Shown here: piece by piece, positions 45,900 through 59,300 of the stretch | Layout: every line of letters begins with the position of its first letter | How positions within the stretch are numbered: the stretch's first letter is position 1 | Assembly (NCBI GenBank): GCA_030549775.1 | Contig: CM060177.1 | Coordinates: forward strand, 46,092,244-46,156,243 | Direction of reading: 5' to 3' | Source: Tamarix chinensis | Taxonomy: Eukaryota; Streptophyta; Magnoliopsida; Caryophyllales; Tamaricaceae | Length of the DNA stretch: 64,000 bases | The notes under the pieces: model-generated | The model's input: the letters and a program-made list of their open reading frames with translations, nothing else | The model's database searches: none | Told to the model about the DNA's origin: nothing | Position numbers and translations under genes: made by a program

Positions 45900-46400
45900 T
45901 GTAATAAAATATACAATAATTTCAATCTTCTGGATTGAATTATATATAGGTTTTCAAACCCTTTAATTTATTCCATCTCCAAAATTGAATTACATGTAGG
46001 TCATCAAGACCTAGGATTCAATACTCAAGATTGAAAATTATTCTTATCTTTATGACCTTAAAATTCAATCTTCATGATTAAATTGTATGTAGGTACTCAG
46101 GATCATTCAATCTTCTGGATTGAGTTATATATATATAGGTCTTTAAGACCTTTAATTCAATATTCATGATTGAATTATACATATGTCCTAAGGACTTCAA
46201 ATTCTATCTCGAGGATGTAATTGTTTTTATATCCTTAGGAACATTTAATCTTCTAGATTAAATTATGTGTATAGTCCTTAAGACCTTTAATTCAATCTTT
46301 AGGATTGAATTATATATATGTACTAAGAACTTTTAATTTAATCTTTAGAATTGAATTATATATAGATCTTTAAGACCTTTGATTTATATAAAAGGTTATA
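45900..46400. repeat. Array of palindromic TTCAATCTTNAGGATTGAA units
   Basis: About nine degenerate copies of AATCTTTAGGATTGAATTAT alternate with GGTCTTTAAGACCTTTAA, period about 55-60 bp. Both halves are near-palindromes. A similar unit occurs singly at about 58880-58940 inside the second copia relic, so the array probably belongs to this copia family. An (AT)n tract lies at 45738-45755. Confidence 0.6.
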
Positions 46401-46422
46401 AATTGATGACATATATACATAA

Positions 46423-46457
<35 letters not shown>

Positions 46458-47859
46458 TAAATAGATCACATAATTATAGATAACAAGATAATATATAATT
46501 TTAACAACTGAAACACATTAACATAAAAAATTGTTATATGCTAACTTTATATACAAATGCAATTCTCAGTTGAAAAATAAAGAAAAAGGAAATTAAATTG
46601 CAAATAGTACTAGAGTAAGGTATCATAATAATAAAAATTCAGAGAAGAGAAAAGGAATAGAATAAATAGATTTCTTTCCGAAAGACTTCAACTTGTGTTA
46701 TATTATTTGTAATTAATACACATATATATAAACTTTTATATAAATCTATATGAATCGAGTATTTCTTAAACCAAATAATAAGGTATTTTATATTTTTGAG
46801 GAAGTATCCTCTACTTACATGATATCAAACGATCTCTACTAAATTTTTTTCTTCCCACGAGGTTTCTTTCCCGAACTCTACACTTTTAAAAGGAAAAAAA
46901 TGATATATAAAATAAGATAAGATAAGATTTTGTTTCTTCGGTGAAAATAACATTTAAGAGTCCTACTATGACTCTATTCACCGGATGACAACGCCCGCCA
47001 CCTGTTCGTTAAAATGTCTTTGTCGAATTTCCTCCTATCACAAGCTGCCGACCACTGGCTTTAAGACCTGGAAGGCAGGAAACGTGTCTGTGGAAATAGA
47101 CTTTCTCTCACAATATTTTCAACTACGCCCGTTGATCCGGTGCCTATTCATTCATTTATCTATTTATATACGTCTGTCGGAGGGCTTTTCGTATATGGGA
47201 TTGGGGACGTAGTCACGTTTGAACCGGAATAAGGGGGTGGAAGTGGAATTAATAACATTATTGTTTATTAATAGGGAATGGGATCATGGAAATGGGATTT
47301 TATCCCGACATAACTATTATAAAAGGGTCGGGTAATAAAACATGGGATGAGGATAAGGGTTAAAAGATTGAAATTATTTTATTTAATACTTTAGTTATTT
47401 ATATGTATAATTTAAAATAATTTTTTTGTAAATTCATTATTTTATTTTTAATTTTAGTTTCTTCTACCAAACATTATTTTTTATTGTTAAATTAATTCTC
47501 AATAATTTACTTATATAATCATTTTAACCCTCTCATTCCTACATTTTTATTCTCATTTATCAAATGGATAACCTATATTTATGATTTATTTGGAACTACT
47601 TATAAAATATAATTATATAAGATATCTAATATTTAAAAAAAAAATAAATAATTATTTTCAATAATTAATTTTAATATATATATATATATTGTGCTCCAGG
47701 TATTGCCCTTTATAATGACCTGCTGTTGATAAGATAGAATATCTGAAAAATCTATATAGATTTGAAATTATGAGTAGGGTGACTTTTAGTATTACTAAAG
47801 ATAGAAATATCTAACATATGGAGTTTTATCTAAGTAGTAAATGCGTTTTTTTTTTGGAT
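46401..47859. other. Intergenic, no gene recognised
   Basis: (AAT)n microsatellite at about 46424-46455, then AT-rich DNA. A 75-codon open frame at 46985-47212 is less AT-biased than its surroundings but has no motif I recognise. Confidence 0.4.
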
Positions 47860-48790
47860 TGAGAAATGAATCTTCCTCTCTTAATAATATTATAATTTTA
47901 TGATGTTATTATTTATATAATATTTTTTAATTACTTTTACGGATCTCTTTTTTTTTTTAAAAGACAAAATATTTAATTTGGAAGTGACTCATTTGAGGTC
48001 AATGTTTTGGTTTTTGTTGCTTATGTCTCACTACCGGCCTAGCATGAATTACGGTTAAGACAAACACTGAGTTTGAGTTCTCTATTTAGATTTAAATTTG
48101 GAGAGATTTTGGTGGTTGGATACAGAAATTTTTATGATAATTTTTTATAAGATATATTTATAATCTCTATCTTTAAATCGTTTCAAACAATTTTTTTTAT
48201 ATAATTATATATATACTTTTTTATATAAAATATAAAATAAAAATATATTATAAAAAATGGAGTCAGATATTTTAAGTGGGAGAATAAATCCCCCTCTTAG
48301 TACTGTTTTATCTTTATAATATCTAGCTTTCGCAGACATTCTATATATAAAAAAACGGAAATATCTAATTTGGGAGTGACTCATTTGACACGTATGTTTT
48401 GTGTTTTGTGTTTTACTTCTTATTACCCGCCTAGCACGAGTTACGGTTAAGACAAGCATCAAGAGTTACAAAGGAAGATTCTATTTTCCCTTTCTCCTTT
48501 TCCTTTTCTGAAAGCAAATGGGGTCAAGAGCAAGGTAGGGCGAGCAGAGATGGCAATTCTTTTTCTGAGTTTGGGGTTCCGTCTCAAATTCTCTATTGAT
48601 ATTTAATTTTGATGAGACTTTAGAGGTTGAATATAAGAATTTTTATAGGACTTTTTTTAACACATATTCATAATTTATATCTTTAAATCCGTTCGAAATA
48701 ACTTTTATAATTATATATAAACACATTTATATAAAAATTTAATTCTCACCAAAACCAAATTTAGAATTTACCAATAAAAGAAAAATTAAA
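47860..48790. repeat. Diverged duplicated repeat
   Basis: GGAAGTGACTCATTTGAGG...CCTAGCATGAATTACGGTTAA (about 47975-48060) recurs as GGGAGTGACTCATTTGACA...CCTAGCACGAGTTACGGTTAA (about 48370-48450). The next block (TTCTCTATTTAGATTTAAAT, 48080-48190) recurs at 48590-48720. Two copies in direct orientation, period about 400-510 bp with indels; family unknown. Confidence 0.5.
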
Positions 48791-49744
48791 GATAAAAACA
48801 GATTCATATATTATTTTATTTATCAACTTTGGATATAGAAATAAAGTCCGTCGAAATCCGACCCATTATCATCTATTGATATAACGGCTGCAAATGCCTT
48901 ACTTTATCCGTCAAATGAGACAAGTTGTGCTAATCAAGGTTCAATCTAGTTTAGCTGTCTTTTAAGCGTTAGATGAATAAAATCAAGGATAACACAAAAC
49001 CTCATATATAGGATCCAAGTGAGGTTTCTTCCTAAACCAAATAATAATCGAAAGAATAGCTAGCCAAGTTTACATAATCCAGCTTAATCTTCATTGTGTG
49101 ACTACCGATACATAATAGCATCAAGTATTTCGGGCCTTCGGCTCTTTATGGAAGAGCACTCCACGTAAAGCAAATGCTCTGCTATTCATTCCAAGTTTCA
49201 TTATGCGGCATTTTCTACCATGCCAAACGACAACAAGTGTCCTACGAGGTAGTTCTACTTAGTGATTGTCTGTAGTATATATTGGAGAGGAGGTTAATGT
49301 ATGTGCATATTTAGGTAAAAGGTAGCCGACGACCCTATGTAGCCATGTAGGGTCCCTACCGAAAAGGATAAAAAAACAAGGTCTCTATTCATAACAAATA
49401 AGTGAAATTGAATTTGATTTTTAGTGGCCTAACTCTCGGGCGGGATGGGAGAGGTATTCCGTGTTCCGTTCCCTGTCTGGCAATATCCTTGGCTGAGATG
49501 AGCTCCTAGTCTGAATAAGACACTTCACATTTATGTGGGCAGGGAAAGGGGATGTGGGGGGAGGGAAGTCCCTGAACGGTTCCCGAACATGGAATAATTT
49601 ATCTCTGGATTACGAGGAAATGGAAGAAACAAAATAGTAGAATCATGAACAACAGATAGAACATGCTTCTTAATAATAGCTCGGTTTATGCAGACACGAC
49701 AGGAGACCCCTGCGTCTAAAACGAACGAACACACCCCTTAAAGC
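48791..49744. other. Downstream flank of the CIPK gene
   Basis: Contains the poor third copy of the 2.7-kb repeat (48980-49050). The last 200-300 bases probably include the 3' UTR of the minus-strand CIPK gene. No other gene was recognised. Confidence 0.4.
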
Positions 49745-51169
49745 CTAAGCAGTCTGTTCTTGCTGCAGCTGGGGGTGCTGCTGAGGTGTATTTCCTTGCC
49801 ATGTCCATACTATATCTTTCAGAGCAGGCCTCAGGTCCCTGTCATAGAAAGAATTGTATTCCAAGGTATCCCCGGATGTTTTCTTAACCTCCACAACGCG
49901 CAGGGACGGCGCAATCTCGAAGATCTCAGCATCTATTCCCAGCAACCCCTTTCTCCCTTCCTTGCTACCCTGCATCCTCACTACTCCATCCTTCTTCCTA
50001 ACCTTGAACTTCTCCGTCTCCGCTATCTCTTCGAATTTCGACACGATGGTAGAGATGGACCTCGTCGACGTGAACCTCGTCTCCGCCCTTTGATCCTCGC
50101 CCTTCTCGAACAAACTCGATAGGTTGAACCCCGGCGAGAGGCAGATGATATCGAACGCGTTCATGCAAGTCGGCTTCATCGTCGCGTTGGAAGAAGTCGA
50201 TCCTTCCTCCTCTTCCGCATCCTCTTTCTTCCCCGTCCTCATCTCCAAACATGAATCCGCAAACGCGTCGCGAACGTCGCGCGGGGTGGTAGGGCTGCTG
50301 GGGATGCCGTCTTCGTTGAGTTGCCGAGCGAGGTACCTGGATTCCTGATCGACCTGTTTAAACCCCTTCTTAAACCAAGAATTCTCCATCAGCTTAGGGA
50401 AGGTTATCCTTGCGACTGGATTGGGGTCGAGGATCTTGGAAAGGAGCTTCCTAACTTCCGGCGGGAACCAGTGGGGGCACCTGAACTCGCCCCTGCTTAT
50501 TTTCCTGTACATTTCCATGAGATTCGATTCATGGAAAGGAAGGAACCCGGCGAGCAGTACATAGAGGACGACTCCGCAGGACCATATATCTGCTTTTGCA
50601 CCGTCATACCCTTTCTTATTAATCACCTCGGGGGCTACGTACGCCGGGGTTCCGCAGGTTGTATGGAGAAGGCCATCCTGCCTCCTTGATTCCCAGAGCG
50701 CACTCAGCCCGAAGTCGGAGATCTTGAGGTTGCCGTTCTCATCCAAAAGTAGATTCTCCGGCTTAAGATCCCGGTGATAAACACCGCGGCTGTGGCAAAA
50801 ATCAACGGCGCCGATAAGCTGCTGGATATATTTACGAGCAACGTCTTCTTTAAGCCTGCCTTTGGACACCATGTTGAAGAGCTCACCGCCTTTCACATAT
50901 TCCATGGCGAAATAAATCTTCGTCTTGCTGGCCATTACCTCGTAGAGTTGAACCACGTTCGGGTGTCGAACAAGCCTCATCACGGATATCTCCCTCTTAA
51001 TCTGAGTAATCAATCCCCCCCTCAATATCTTCTCCTTATCTATGATCTTGATGGCCACGCTCTGGCCGCTTTTGATGCATCGCGCGTAGTGCACCTTCGC
51101 AAATGTCCCCTGGCCGAGGAGTCGACCGAGCTCGTACTTCTGCATCAGGATAGCCCCCTTCTTCTCCAT
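49745..51169 (-). CDS. CIPK: CBL-interacting protein kinase (CIPK/SnRK3), CIPK5/25-like
   Basis: Intronless, 474 residues. CIPKs are Ser/Thr kinases recruited by calcineurin B-like calcium sensors to the plasma or vacuolar membrane, where they phosphorylate ion channels and transporters. The kinase domain spans about 12-266: glycine loop GQGTFAKV (19-26), Lys41, Glu60, HRD (132-134), DFG (152-154) and APE (179-181), all intact. The activation loop [30 protein letters not shown] segment has the usual Ser/Thr sites. The autoinhibitory NAF motif is at 337-339 in [19 protein letters not shown], followed by a phosphatase-interaction-like region (about 365-400) and the [24 protein letters not shown] end found in the CIPK5/25 branch. 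The lack of introns agrees with the intron-poor CIPK clade. An acidic insert (DAEEEEG, about 317-323) and a Gln-rich tail make it slightly longer than most. It appears functional. Confidence 0.95.
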   Translation of the reverse strand: MEKKGAILMQKYELGRLLGQGTFAKVHYARCIKSGQSVAIKIIDKEKILRGGLITQIKREISVMRLVRHPNVVQLYEVMASKTKIYFAMEYVKGGELFNMVSKGRLKEDVARKYIQQLIGAVDFCHSRGVYHRDLKPENLLLDENGNLKISDFGLSALWESRRQDGLLHTTCGTPAYVAPEVINKKGYDGAKADIWSCGVVLYVLLAGFLPFHESNLMEMYRKISRGEFRCPHWFPPEVRKLLSKILDPNPVARITFPKLMENSWFKKGFKQVDQESRYLARQLNEDGIPSSPTTPRDVRDAFADSCLEMRTGKKEDAEEEEGSTSSNATMKPTCMNAFDIICLSPGFNLSSLFEKGEDQRAETRFTSTRSISTIVSKFEEIAETEKFKVRKKDGVVRMQGSKEGRKGLLGIDAEIFEIAPSLRVVEVKKTSGDTLEYNSFYDRDLRPALKDIVWTWQGNTPQQHPQLQQEQTA

Positions 51170-51700
51170 TTCCTTTCCCTTTCTTCCTTCCTTCTTCTCC
51201 TGGGTCCTGCACGAATCAAAGAGGATTCAAAAGAGAGGGTATAGGAATTTCTTTAACAGCCATGGCCCGACGTTTTCGGCTGGGTTCATCCCGAACCCGA
51301 TTGAAAAACCTTTGGCTCAGTGGCGGAGGAGGAAGGGCTAGAGGAGAATGCCCAAGGAGGGAAAAGCTTCCTCCGGGAAAGAGGCCAGGCAGGTAATAAT
51401 ATCGGCAATGGTAGAGATGAACGGACAGTAGCTAGCTAGATCGCAAAGAGAGACCCAAAAAATAGTCAATCGAAAAGGGACTTTGGTTGTTTTCAAACGC
51501 GTGTGGAGTGGATCTAATTCCGTTTACCGAATATAGTATATAAATAAATAAAATAAAAATAAACGAAAATTCCTGATCAGTAAGATCTTTCGTTAGAGAC
51601 TGCCGATGTGTACTAATTATTTAAATTTCGATTCGGTTTGTGTTAAATTCTTATAGGAGGGAAAACTTGGAGCGGAGGGATCATAGAGTATATACTCCCG
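51170..51700 (-). promoter_or_regulatory. Upstream region of the CIPK gene
   Basis: In minus sense a TATATACTATAT stretch lies at about 51531-51545, roughly 365 bases before the ATG. It could be the TATA box of a long leader. The sequence between is moderately GC-rich with purine runs just before the ATG (51170-51190). No upstream coding exon was recognised. Confidence 0.3.
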
Positions 51701-52432
51701 CCCCTCCTGACCGACAGGTCAAACCTGAACAAAGCTGGGTTTGAACGGTAGGAATGAAAACGAAGAGCGGTGGAACTGGGAAGGCCTTGGATCTGACAGA
51801 ACCGTTGTATAGGTAGTTAAGTGCTCTTTCTTTATATCGTAGTGATTTATCCGAAAAACTAATAAAACTAACTTCCTTATTATACTCATATATTCTTTTA
51901 GGGGCAGGGGAGGGAGGGGGAGAGAAGCATCTATAGCCTAAATAAGGAATAGTAGGAGGGAGGGTGGGGGGAGGCAATTATTGCATTGATAAGGAATATT
52001 GGGAAGATATGTATGGGTAAAAAGTAGAAAGATAAGGTTAAAAATAAATAAAGATTTCTAATTTTATAAAATTTAATTTTTAAATTATATAATTTTTTTA
52101 AATGGATTGAGCTATTGGTATAAATAAAAAAAAAGGAAAGAAAGAAGATGAAGTAAGTTCAGAAAATTAATATTTTGTGTTGGAGACAAAACATAAAATT
52201 TGAGCCATAAAAATGATAAAGAGTGGGTCAAGGATTTTATTTTTATATCTTAATTTAAAAAAATAATTTTTCAAATCCATTTTGATCTTTAATTTTTTTT
52301 TATTAAAAAGTTTTTGACTCAATTTTTACTGAGATTAAATTATTATATCTTATTCAATTTATATATTTCTTGTTTTTAATTAATTTTCCAATTTAAAATC
52401 TGACCCTATTTTTACTACGTGGTGTTATTTTT

Positions 52433-52466
<34 letters not shown>

Positions 52467-52880
52467 CTGAGGACAAATTCAGATACGAAGACTCAAACTC
52501 GACCTCAAGGAAAATTTCGATAAATCAGAGATTCTCCATTGAATTTCCGAACCCTCATAAAAAATTGTCCTATCTAATCCGTTGGTGCTTCTTAGGCATC
52601 GCCCTCTCGTATTAATTGAAATCGAATTGTGAAATACTACTATTATAGCAATATTTGCGTATCTACTTAATGGTCCATAAAATAGTTCAAGTGTATCTGT
52701 CTGTGATCGACACGTATCAAATCTGTAACTATCATACAGTGTCAGCCAATCCTAGAATTCTCACAGGCCCTGCTTTAATTTTTCTCTTCCTCCATTTTTC
52801 GATCGTTACACTTACCTGTATTTCATAGTTTACAATATATGTATATTTAAAGGCACCCGCGAGTAGAAAAAAACCGAAAG
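51701..52880. other. Intergenic, AT-rich
   Basis: No gene recognised. It contains a (TA)n microsatellite at about 52438-52467. A G-rich patch at 51900-51975 yields a proline-rich minus-strand frame without any motif. Confidence 0.4.
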
Positions 52881-53040
52881 AATATATATATATATATAGG
52901 ATTAGGTTCAATTGCAAATTCTAATTAATAAATAAATATAGGAACTATTTTTGATCGTCGAATTATATCAAACGGATGACTGAGATTTAATTAAAAATCA
53001 ACTGATACATTTATTATTGACGGAACACGCCTTTTTTATT
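52881..53040. mobile_element. Half copy of the TA-flanked foldback MITE
   Basis: After a (TA)n tract (52881-52898) comes AGGATTAGGTTCA...ATATAGGAACTATTTTTGAT, similar to the left arm of the element at 55781-55989. No matching right arm was found. Confidence 0.35.
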
Positions 53041-55430
53041 GATCTCATCTCGCGTATCTCTTCGCCGACTCTTGATCTCCATCTCTCTTGCTCTTCACTT
53101 GTTCTTTGTCCCCTGATTCTTTTTCTTCATCTTTTACAATTGATAGGGTCCGCAAAAAGTAAAAACAATAAAATCAATTGAAACTTAGATACATAATCAT
53201 GAAGAAAAAAACATCAATTAATCTATCTACATGTAAGTTACATCCAAAAGTAGAGTAGGTTGTCATTTTCAACGGTTCATCAATCGATCTGTATCCAAAG
53301 ACACCATTTTATGATCACTGCTAATTTATGACTATCAAGGAGTTCAATTATTCAAGTCAAAATTTTCATTACCAAATAATAAGTGAAACAAAGACCCAAT
53401 TATAAAATGCTAAAATCAAAACCTAATTGAAATGAAAAGTTCAAAACAAATAAAAAAGCAAAATTGACGAATCAAACCTTGTAGAGCTAATTAATTGGTT
53501 TTGTAGGACTTAACCATTGATATTGCCGGAATCAATCGAGCGGAGCTATTGCAAAATAAATTATAAAGAAATCACAATAAAGTGGAATAAAAAGTGAACT
53601 CACATGAAATAAGCAAAATTAGTGATTTTTTTTTTAAAGAAAATCAATGATCGGGACATTAGCTCGCCAATGATAAATTAGGAGGAGTTTTGGGCAGTAC
53701 CAACTCCTTTTCTGATAGGAAATGAAAACTGAACGGCCGAGCGTATACTACCAAGTTGATAGGCATGAGCAAATGTGATATAATCTTATTCATTCTTGGT
53801 TGATGATCGGATGGTCAGAAATGATTCCTACATTTGTATATTATTAAGAGTTTTTATCTTATCATAACCCTATACACTAAGAATCAATTACATTGAGATG
53901 AATATTAATAAAGTTATTTTAAAAAAGGATATTCTTGACATTATCTTTTTCTTATTCTTCAGGCATGTGTGGGGATTTCAACTTAAGTGAATTTTTATCT
54001 AAGGTCATCTTAATATTCTATAGAGGGGAATGATTAATTTTAATCATACATTTATCAGTTTGTTATGTTTTAGTTTTGTTTTAAGTTGTTACTAGATTAA
54101 TCATTTGGAAGGATAAATCAATATTATTTTGTTTTGCATAAATTTCAAATTGGACATTTTTATTTTCAACGAAGTTGTAGAATTCTGTTGGAATAGTTTG
54201 ACATTGGTGAATGAAGTGCTTTAAGAACCATGTTTCTTCTTAGAGTTATGAGGACCTTAAACAATTTTTTGTTCATTTGAAATTATTTTTCGATAACGTT
54301 AATTAAATTTTTCGTTATTTCTGAGAAACTAGGAGAATTAGGTGGAGAAATTATATCTTGTGGTGGTTTGAGAATTTGTAAGGAAATATGAGGTGATTCC
54401 ATACTTTGAGAAGTTTCAGAGTTTTGCCTTTGATTTTGTCCGGTGTAGTCATAGCGAGGAATTCTTGACGTATAGTAGAATATATTCGTTGATCATAGAA
54501 AACATTTACCACAAATGGAATATTTAATACCCTTCCAATGTTGGGATTATAGAATGTTCAGGTTGTGTCAAAAAAAAGTTGGCTAAGAGATAAACTGATT
54601 TTTATAGTTACATCCTAAAATTAGGTAACTTGTCTTAACTCCATGTTTGGTTTAGCAAGAGGTTGGAGTTTTTAAATTTATAGCAGTGCAGCCTTCTTAG
54701 TGAGTCAATCTTTTGGAAGGGTAACATCATTCCATTTAATTAAGCAAGGAACAACCGTGTTAGCTTTGGTTGGATAAGTTTGGAGTAGAAAAGTTTTTTG
54801 TTTGCTACGTTGGATTCTAACTTTTATTTTGAAAATAATTTGCATGACATTATAGTGAACTCAGTGAATCATAAAAATTAGCATAGGTTCTTTACGTATG
54901 CTATAATCATGAGTTTTTATTTGTAAAATAAGGGATAGGAACATGTTTGGATCTTTTAAGGCAATTAAAAATAGAACTAAAAATTATAGTTAAAACATTA
55001 AGAATAAAAATATTTAAGTTTTAGTAACATCAACTAATTTATGTATTTTCTATGATTTTTAAATTAATATTATTTGGAAAATAAAATTAAATATTTATCT
55101 ATAACCTTTAATATTATAGTTAGTAAAACTAATAAAAAAAATTATTTTAAATCCTACCATTGATAAAAAGAGAAAATATTTAGGGCTTACATGTGCATGA
55201 AAAAAAAAATAAACGGATGATGTCGCCAGATAAATTTTTTAAGTCCAACTTATTTATTTAATTAAATAAGTTATTTATGAATAAAATTTTTAATTACGTT
55301 TGACAAATGTGTTAGACTTGAATATAAATAATTTCTATTTAAATTCATTTATAGTATAAAAAAAATGCATACTCAAGTTACTTATTAATAATAATTAAAT
55401 ATCCACCCTATTCAATTTATTTACTACCAC
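53041..55430. other. Intergenic, with a doubtful pararetrovirus-like relic
   Basis: Mostly AT-rich unrecognised DNA. On the minus strand at about 54800-54150 there are pieces such as WNDVTLPKD and, after frame changes, IPRYDYTGQNQRQ and PPQDIISPPNSPSFSEI. Their spacing recalls the movement-protein to coat linker of endogenous plant caulimovirids. Stops and frameshifts are frequent. This rests on pattern memory and is weak. Confidence 0.25.
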
Positions 55431-55750
55431 AATCACATCTAATACGGTGATACTGCTGCCATATTTGCCTGTAACTTTCGCGTTAGATATCGAAAAACCG
55501 CCACCACATCCACAAGGACAAAGCGGAAACGGATACACACACACACGTACTGGACTGCAACTTGCCAAACGTCCAATACCATATAAATCAATTCGTTGTG
55601 CTTCCATGTCTCCAGTCCACGAGTTTTAATATCGAAGGAGAGTGACAGAGAATGGTGATGGTTCTGGTAGTTCCGGACCCTTTGAGAGATATTTCTATCG
55701 AAAACGAAAAATAATGTCCCTTGACTTCCCCGGGATCCTTCAACATCCCA
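55431..55750 (+). promoter_or_regulatory. Orphan promoter-like fragment
   Basis: Less AT-rich than its surroundings. CATATAAATCA at about 55579-55589 looks like a TATA box. An ATG at 55652 opens a 20-codon frame (MVMVLVVPDPLRDIS...) that ends in TAA at about 55712, shortly before a TA microsatellite. It may be the front of a gene lost to transposon insertion or deletion. No known first exon was recognised. Confidence 0.25.
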
Positions 55751-55780
55751 TGAATATATATATATATATATATATATATA

Positions 55781-55989
55781 GATTTAGGCTCTTGTACAAA
55801 CCATTACTTAAAATACAAATGTAGGAACCTTTAATTACCATTAGATCTAGAAGATTGAAGGGTCAAGATTAAAATAAATTCAAGTTAGTTATTTACTAAA
55901 TCTTGACCATTGATCAAATACTAATCTAATGGTTATGATTGGTTCCTACAAATGTATTTTAAAAATAGTGTGTACAGGACCTTCATCCT
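55781..55989. mobile_element. Foldback MITE inside a TA microsatellite
   Basis: The left arm (55781-55847, including AAAATACAAATGTAGGAACC and ACCATTAGAT) is about three-quarters identical to the complement of the right arm (55924-55989). (TA)n lies on both sides. The long arms and TA-repeat target resemble the micron type of MITE. Confidence 0.6.
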
Positions 55990-56301
55990 ATATATATATA
56001 TCTAACAAAGATGACTTCTAAATAATAAATACCAAGATACCGACTGAAGATATGGACCGCCACATTTTCCAGGTAAGACCGGAAGTTGCGTATGTAGCAA
56101 TATATATTGTAAAAATACTTGGTTTATGGCCAATTTTTGTTATTAATAAAATTTATATGACTCTTTTGGTAACTCTTGAATCCAAAAGTATAAGTAATTT
56201 GTTGAGTTGAACTTTACATTTAATGTTAGCCATTTACCTACATAATTTGATGAATATGCCAAACAACAATAGTTCTAAAAATATCGAGGAATAGTGGATG
56301 T
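55990..56301. other. Short intergenic stretch
   Basis: AT-rich, nothing recognised between the MITE and the copia LTR. Confidence 0.4.
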
Positions 56302-59300
56302 TGTTATAATATTGATAAATTTAAAGAGAGATATAGAACAATATAGAGAGGAAGGGAGAATAATACTCCCCTTTAGATGTATATCTTTTGATATTTACAA
56401 TACTCACCCTTAAGATTATATTTCTAAAATACTGCATCATCAAAAACCTTACCAGGAAAATCCAGTGGGATAAAACCATGGCTAAGGAAAAGAGTATAAC
56501 TTTATTCCTTCAATTTAGTATGTCTCCTTCATATGTCATATTATATATGGTTATGTTTGCATGTACAAGCAAACTTTAATAGTATTTACATTTGAAAACT
56601 TTACCAATAAAAACCTATTGGGGATAAAATCCTAGCTTTTGTATAAAGACATGTGTTACCAAATTGACTTTCAAATCATTTTTTAAAAACACCCACTTAT
56701 AGCCAATTAGTCTGACACCTTCAAATATTGAATTTCTTGTTCATATAAATCATCATCATTACGTGAATACATTTGACTATTCTAATTTGATAATAATTTA
56801 TCCAATGATATTCCATAATAAATTGAGAATATTTATCACTTTAATCCATCATCAGTTGCAACTGTTTAGGTAAAGATGTCACTAATATCTACTTCATACC
56901 ACCATACACTGGTGTAAGAATAAATAATGGATATTTCATTTATTGACAGCATCTATTTTCATATTCTATCCATATGGACATGTCAACTGAAGATGACAAG
57001 TTTTCTATCCTTTTAACATATTATAACTCCTCTTTTGAGGTTTAGGTATTTAGACCCTTATTATATGCTTCTAGAATATTTGTATCATACTTGTCATTAA
57101 CTTATTTGAAGTCACCACAAGGACTTCTATGTAAGTTGGAAATCTAGTCAAAACATAAATTGGTTTCATAATTTCTTGGCCATAACAATCGCAAATTGTA
57201 GCTAGGCTACATCTATCAAGCATAAGCATAATCAACTACACTTTTAATTTTTTTTGGTCCATATCTCATAGAAGATATGTTCCAAGTGCTTGCTTACTTT
57301 ATAATCACAATCTCCTCATCTTTTTCCCTAAGGACGAGGAAAGAAACATTTCTAACTTTTTTTGTGGCTTAATTTCATATTCATGGGGAATTATAAGCAC
57401 ACATAAGACTCATCTAATAATCTCAATTGACTTGGCTTAAAGATTAATGTAATATGTGATTTGTACATACCAAAAATCATTGCATTTATATTGGTATATC
57501 ACTTATAGACCTCACTAACAAGGGCCTATGAATTAAATGCATAATCAATGACTCTATTGTGTCATTTTGCTTCCATCTTGAAGTATTGATTGTATTTATA
57601 CTCTAATTGGATGACTATTCACTTTTATGCCAATGCAATAATATTTGTTTCAAAATATAACATGTGACCTTACATTGATGCATCATTATATACCACGGTA
57701 AATTTAAAATGATCCACATGTGTCAACTTGAATTCGATCAAGTATATAGGATATTTTGTGTTTTCTTACATTATCATGATTATAAATTTTCTAAGAATAA
57801 TATGTCATTTATATGATATCACCAATTAAAAAATGAATCTTTAAAATTCTATGTGGATGTTTGTGCAAGTTTCAATGTTCTTTCCTATCATTGGTGCACT
57901 AATGCAATCTCACTTTTCATGCTATAAAGATAACTTTTTATGGTCTGCTAACTTCTAGTTAGTGACACCTTTTAGCTTTTTCAAACATATCAAATATATA
58001 TATTGTGCATTTATCTCGGGCTTACTTATAGCCCTTTTTTATGGCAATAATACCAAAAAATACTTATATACCATAGTAAGTTCTTTAGGAACTTAGGTAC
58101 AATATCATGCACAATTTTGTTATCTGATTGTTAAATCAATAAACCCTTTAATAAATTTATCATGCCACATACATGTGTACATTCTTGTCAATTTTAAGCT
58201 CGTAAAATACTTCATCCTTAAAATAGAATGTATAATGGCTATTTAATTAGATAAATTAATATTCTAGATCGTATTAAAGTTTAGGACATGGGAAGCATTT
58301 AGCCTCTACCATTGAATTACTTATATCAAATGAAAAACTTAATGTTTCATCCATTATAATAATAACTGAATGGGAAGCTTCAAGCTTCAACAATTAAACT
58401 ACTTATTGGATAGGAAGCTTTAGGCTTCAAATATTAAAATATCTTTACCCACTAAAATTATAATATAATAGGGAGAATATTATAAATACTCCAACCATTG
58501 CTGTGGCGAAGGAGACTTGACTATAGTAAGTTTTGACTACCAATTGCAAAGTAGGTATATAGCCTTATGAATAAGTGGCTGACAAATTATGCACAAAGCC
58601 ATCATCACTACTTCATGATTAGAATAAATGCTTTAAATATTATGAAACTTAAAATTATAGAAACTCAATTTTAAGAATTAAAATTGCATAACTAAAAACT
58701 GTAAAAATAAAATTAATGTGGGGATCTATAGACCACCAAATAGTTTGATCTTTTGGATAAAAAAACACTTGGGATATTTACTACCACCCAATCTTATTTA
58801 CCATTATTATATTAGTCATAAAAAACTTTCAACTATTTTATCTCCTTAATCAAATTGCACATAAGGTACTAATCACCTTTTAATCATTCAATCTTCAGGA
58901 TCGAATTATGCATATGGTCTTCAGGACCATTTAATCATTAGATTAAAATTTTGGCTTTCATCTCAATTGTATCATTTCCTTTTGTACCTTATGTACATAT
59001 TTGTAAATAATATAATTGGTTGGGAGCTTCATGCTTTTACTAATACTTGTGCAGTCACCTATCCATACTTTGGGTATCTAGGAAAAAATATCCATTTTGG
59101 TGGCCCTCAATTAACTTAAGGTAATAGAAATTTATATTATATTCTCCACTCAAATTCAAGTGTTGAGATATGTATGTAGCTATCACTTTTACACATAAGG
59201 TCGGGGGCGATAAAATCGCCAATCCATCACATTTAAATTTAAGTAATTTTCTGAACATTGCCACTTTAGATGACATTCTATCATCTTCAAGTAATAGAGA

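Noticed and set aside
46985..47212. 75-codon open frame of less AT-rich composition
   Set aside because: No recognisable domain; could be a fragment of an exon but nothing supports it.
49760..51244. Several long open frames opposite or overlapping the CIPK gene
   Set aside because: Shadows of the conserved kinase ORF; none has its own domain.
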